From assembly GCF_029873635.1 (NCBI RefSeq), contig NC_080421.1:2728001-2792000 (forward strand): 64,000 bases of DNA, written 5' to 3'. How positions within the stretch are numbered: the first letter of the stretch is position 1; every line of letters starts with the position of its first letter. The position numbers were made by a program, and so were the translations under genes. Origin of the DNA: Malania oleifera. Taxonomy: Eukaryota > Streptophyta > Magnoliopsida > Santalales > Ximeniaceae. The notes beneath the pieces were generated by a model, which was not told where the DNA came from, did not search any database, and worked only from the letters and a program-made list of their open reading frames with translations. Shown here in pieces: positions 61,610 through 64,000 of this stretch.

Positions 61610-62640
61610 ACATGAATCTTCCCAAGGTCTTGCTTCTTGTCCTACATCACTTTGTCTCCCTTATCTTAGGCTTTATGATCATTACAAATTTTACTTTCAC
61701 TCCCCATGTGTGTTTATTGGCTACAGCTCTCAACACAAAGCATATTGTTGCATGCAATTGTCCAACAATTAGATTTTCATATGTTGTTTCATGAGTTAAT
61801 CTTTTCCTTTTCCAACATTTTCTCCTTCCACATCCTCTCGAACTTCAAATTCTACTGCTTCTCAACTTCCTCTCTCTACTGTTTCTCCTTCTCACCCTTC
61901 TAATTGCTCTCCACTAAATCCTATTTTTCCTCCTAATTCTTCTTCCTCCGTGAAATCACCTTATGCTTTGATCCCTCCACTACTTCAATCTCATTTTCCT
62001 CTATCTTATGTCCCTTTTCTCACTTTATTGTCCCACTCGTATTTGATCTCAATTATAATCCCTCTCCTATTGTTCATTCGCTTTCAAATTTTCATCCTAT
62101 GGTTAGTTGTTCAAAAAACTATTCTCCTAAAACATAAACCCTATCTTTCCACTACTTAATCTTTATCCTTATCCTATATGCCATTGAATCTACTTGCTTT
62201 TCAAACGCTCATCAAGTTTTAGGATTGGAGAGATGCCATGCATGATGAGAATTTGGCTCTCATATATGATAATGATTGTCATTTTCTTGTTATCGTCCTT
62301 CTTAGTATATGATTGGATGTAAGTGGGTTTATCTAATCAAAAGGTATTGTGATGGCACTGTTGATAAAAATCTTGTACTCTGCTGTAGTGCCTGCCATGG
62401 ATTGCTATTGGCGCATAACTTTTGCTATAGGCCATAACAATATTCTTGCAGCCACTACATGGCTATTATGACAAAAAAAGAATTATCTATTAGTATCAAA
62501 CTCATTGACCTCTCTCTCAAGGAAAGAGAATTCATTCAAAGGCAACAAGGAGGTGTCATGACTCTTGCTCTTACTCGTGGTGGGTAAGGATTACCTTGTC
62601 GGCTGCAAGATGGGTTTGCAAGTGTTTGCCATTGTTGTTA
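61610..62640 (+). pseudogene. Copia element D: integrase C-terminus and RT start, heavily decayed
   Basis: Plus-strand frames show the diverged pattern HVCLLATALNTKHIVACNCP (corresponding to the Copia K.VF.GY...KGY.CY.P block), a Ser/Pro-rich linker and DWRDAMHDENLAL (W..AM..E...L), then KRYCDGTVDK (K...DG.V...KAR). This order marks the integrase-RT junction. No intact domain remains. Its orientation is opposite to the Copia fragments on both sides. Confidence 0.65.
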
Positions 62641-62689
62641 TTGAGGTTGGAGTAGGTCACTCACTTCAGCAATATACCTTACTGGGTGT

Positions 62690-63297
62690 GTTGTGAAAAT
62701 AACGCCTCTTCCAACAATGCACAGTGGAATAAACAATACCATATGCAACAATTTAAAATGGTGAAATACAAAATATATCCACAACCATAGAAATATAAAG
62801 AAAGTAAAGATGAGCAACGACACCAAGAATTACGTGGTTCGGCAAAGCTTACATCCACGGGAGCAATCGGCAAGAGATTTCACTATGAAAATCAAAGATA
62901 CACACTCAATGATCTTCTCTCCTTCTCTCACCCCTCTCTTACTCTTTTACTTGTCAAAATATGCCCATAAGAACATATATAACAAGCCCTCAGAGGCTTC
63001 CCTCCGAATCCCCAACCGTCACACCGTTTACATTCAAAATTTAAATATTTTCTCGTAGCCCAGGCGCACTCGTCGACGAGAACAGGGGATTCGTCTACGA
63101 GTCCAAGAAGCCCACTCGTCGACTAGTCTATCCTCTCGTTGATGAGCTTTCTGCTCTGAAATTTTCTGACTCTCAGTATCTACTTGTTAATGAGCACAGG
63201 GCACTTGTCGACGAGTCATTGTTGCTGCACCAACATATGTTTTTCTCCCTTTGTTCATAAGCCCCCACAAAGTATAAGAGCCACACCATAAACAACA
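62690..63297 (-). mobile_element. 3' LTR of Copia element E with a GTCGAC-palindrome cluster
   Basis: Minus strand starts TGTTGTTTATGGTGTGG (63297) and ends GTTATTTTCACAACA (62690), 608 bp with TGTTG/CAACA ends. The polypurine tract CCAAGATGGAGAT lies just before it (63298-63310). A TATA-like TTATATATG (about 62974) is preceded on that strand by CTCGTCGACGAG-type motifs (63065-63215). GTGGATGTAAGC and GAACCACGTAATTC lie in the U5 part, as in many plant Copia LTRs. Confidence 0.75.
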
Positions 63298-63310
63298 ATC
63301 TCCATCTTGG

Positions 63311-64000
63311 CGATTATACGCCCCTTAGGGGAGCTCGAAAAACATATCTGACTGCTCCACCTTGAATTTAGAAAGCTCAGTTGGGACCGTCTCCCTTCGA
63401 GCACTTGGAGACATGCACAAAGTCCAAACATCGCTTGAACTTGCCGATGGCAGCTTCAACTTCTACCATCAATCCCGATATAGTTGTAGATGCAATACCC
63501 GAAGACTTTGCCCTAGGCTTCCAACAAAACTTTCCCACAACAGTAAACACAACCACTGCTACAAGTCTTCTATCACCAAAGCCCCCTGCATAGTCTTCAA
63601 CAAAACTAACAACTGACGGCCCACTCTGTTGCTTGCTGAAACACCCCATTGCACAATCATGGGGGACCTTGACATATCCCGGACATCACATCCCGTCCTT
63701 GGGTACCGAGCGGTAGACATTCCATATTGATTCTCCACAGAACCTCCTTGAGACAACAAACGAAGTCTCCTTGTGGTTCCATCCATAAAGTCACCCAGAG
63801 ATAACACCAATCTCCCTGTAGCCTTGTCCACAAATTCACCCTAAGATAATACCAATCTCCCTGCAGTTTTATCCATGTTAATAAGCAAATCAAGACCCAT
63901 CTTGGTCATACCCAACACATTCATGTCAAAACCTTTCAATAGAGTATCCAACTGATTAGCCTCAGTCAAAGTCTTTCTAGCCAATAATATGTTATTCACA
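63311..64000 (-). pseudogene. Copia element E: RT/RNase H fragment
   Basis: Minus strand from the right edge: VNNILLARKTLTEANQLDTL, FDMNVLGMTKM, DKTAGRLVLS, then CPRT-like YPRTGCDVRDMSRSP (the Copia P...D...MS.VPY block). After this the RNase H body is missing, and KFKRCLDFVHVSK resumes the very C-terminus near 63420-63460. The GRLVLS segment is present three times as about 54-base imperfect tandem copies (63735-63895). The element continues beyond the window. Confidence 0.75.

Noticed and set aside
63362-63831. Several overlapping frames on both strands
   Set aside because: All fall within the Copia element E fragment. Only the minus-strand RT/RNase H reading has family support.

Overview
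The window looks like nuclear DNA from a flowering plant, most likely a eudicot. It is strongly AT-rich, has intron-rich genes with GT-AG introns, and is dominated by degenerate Ty1/copia and Ty3/gypsy retroelements, a plant RTE-type LINE, an endogenous pararetrovirus remnant and MITEs. I cannot name the species. There are no bacterial features, operons, CRISPR arrays or recognisable tRNA/rRNA genes.

Only two host protein genes are well supported, both on the + strand. (1) At 14372-30241 is a complete 16-exon gene for an ACT-domain Raf-like protein kinase of the STY8/STY17/STY46 type. All exon phases add up to a 576-residue protein. (2) At 58361-60153 is the long first exon of an MSL10/MSL6-like mechanosensitive channel. 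Its later exons are not in the window because the rest of the window is retroelement-filled sequence. The two genes do not form a functional unit.

Layout. 1-10360: a Copia 3' end whose LTR is split by a solo LTR, then a second decayed Copia whose RNase H region is split by another solo LTR. 10361-14132: AT-rich intergenic DNA. 14133-30241: the kinase gene, with a SINE-like repeat in intron 4 and an antisense solo LTR in intron 5. 30242-35635: tandem repeats, a gypsy gag relic, a GGTTAA-rich repeat and a foldback element. 35636-44446: a nest of long gypsy LTRs in which two solo LTRs sit inside an older 5' LTR that still has its primer-binding site, next to a further solo LTR. 44447-53836: two sets of segmental duplications enclosing an inverted endogenous pararetrovirus relic and a LINE. 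54511-57690: a CACTA-like relic, a small GC-rich stretch and a minisatellite carrying a hAT-like MITE. 58361-64000: the MSL exon and three further Copia fragments in its presumed intron 1.

The main theme is one group of long gypsy LTRs, about 1.9-2.8 kb each: six solo LTRs with 5-bp target duplications, plus one 5' LTR with its PBS. Several share a promoter-proximal cluster of GTCGAC palindromes, which also occurs in an unrelated Copia LTR at the right end. They also share a fixed internal slot that holds a different short tandem array in each copy. The other notable locus is the pararetrovirus relic, which has an almost perfect 38-bp hairpin with a tRNA-Met-type PBS in its loop. No intact novel system of genes was found.
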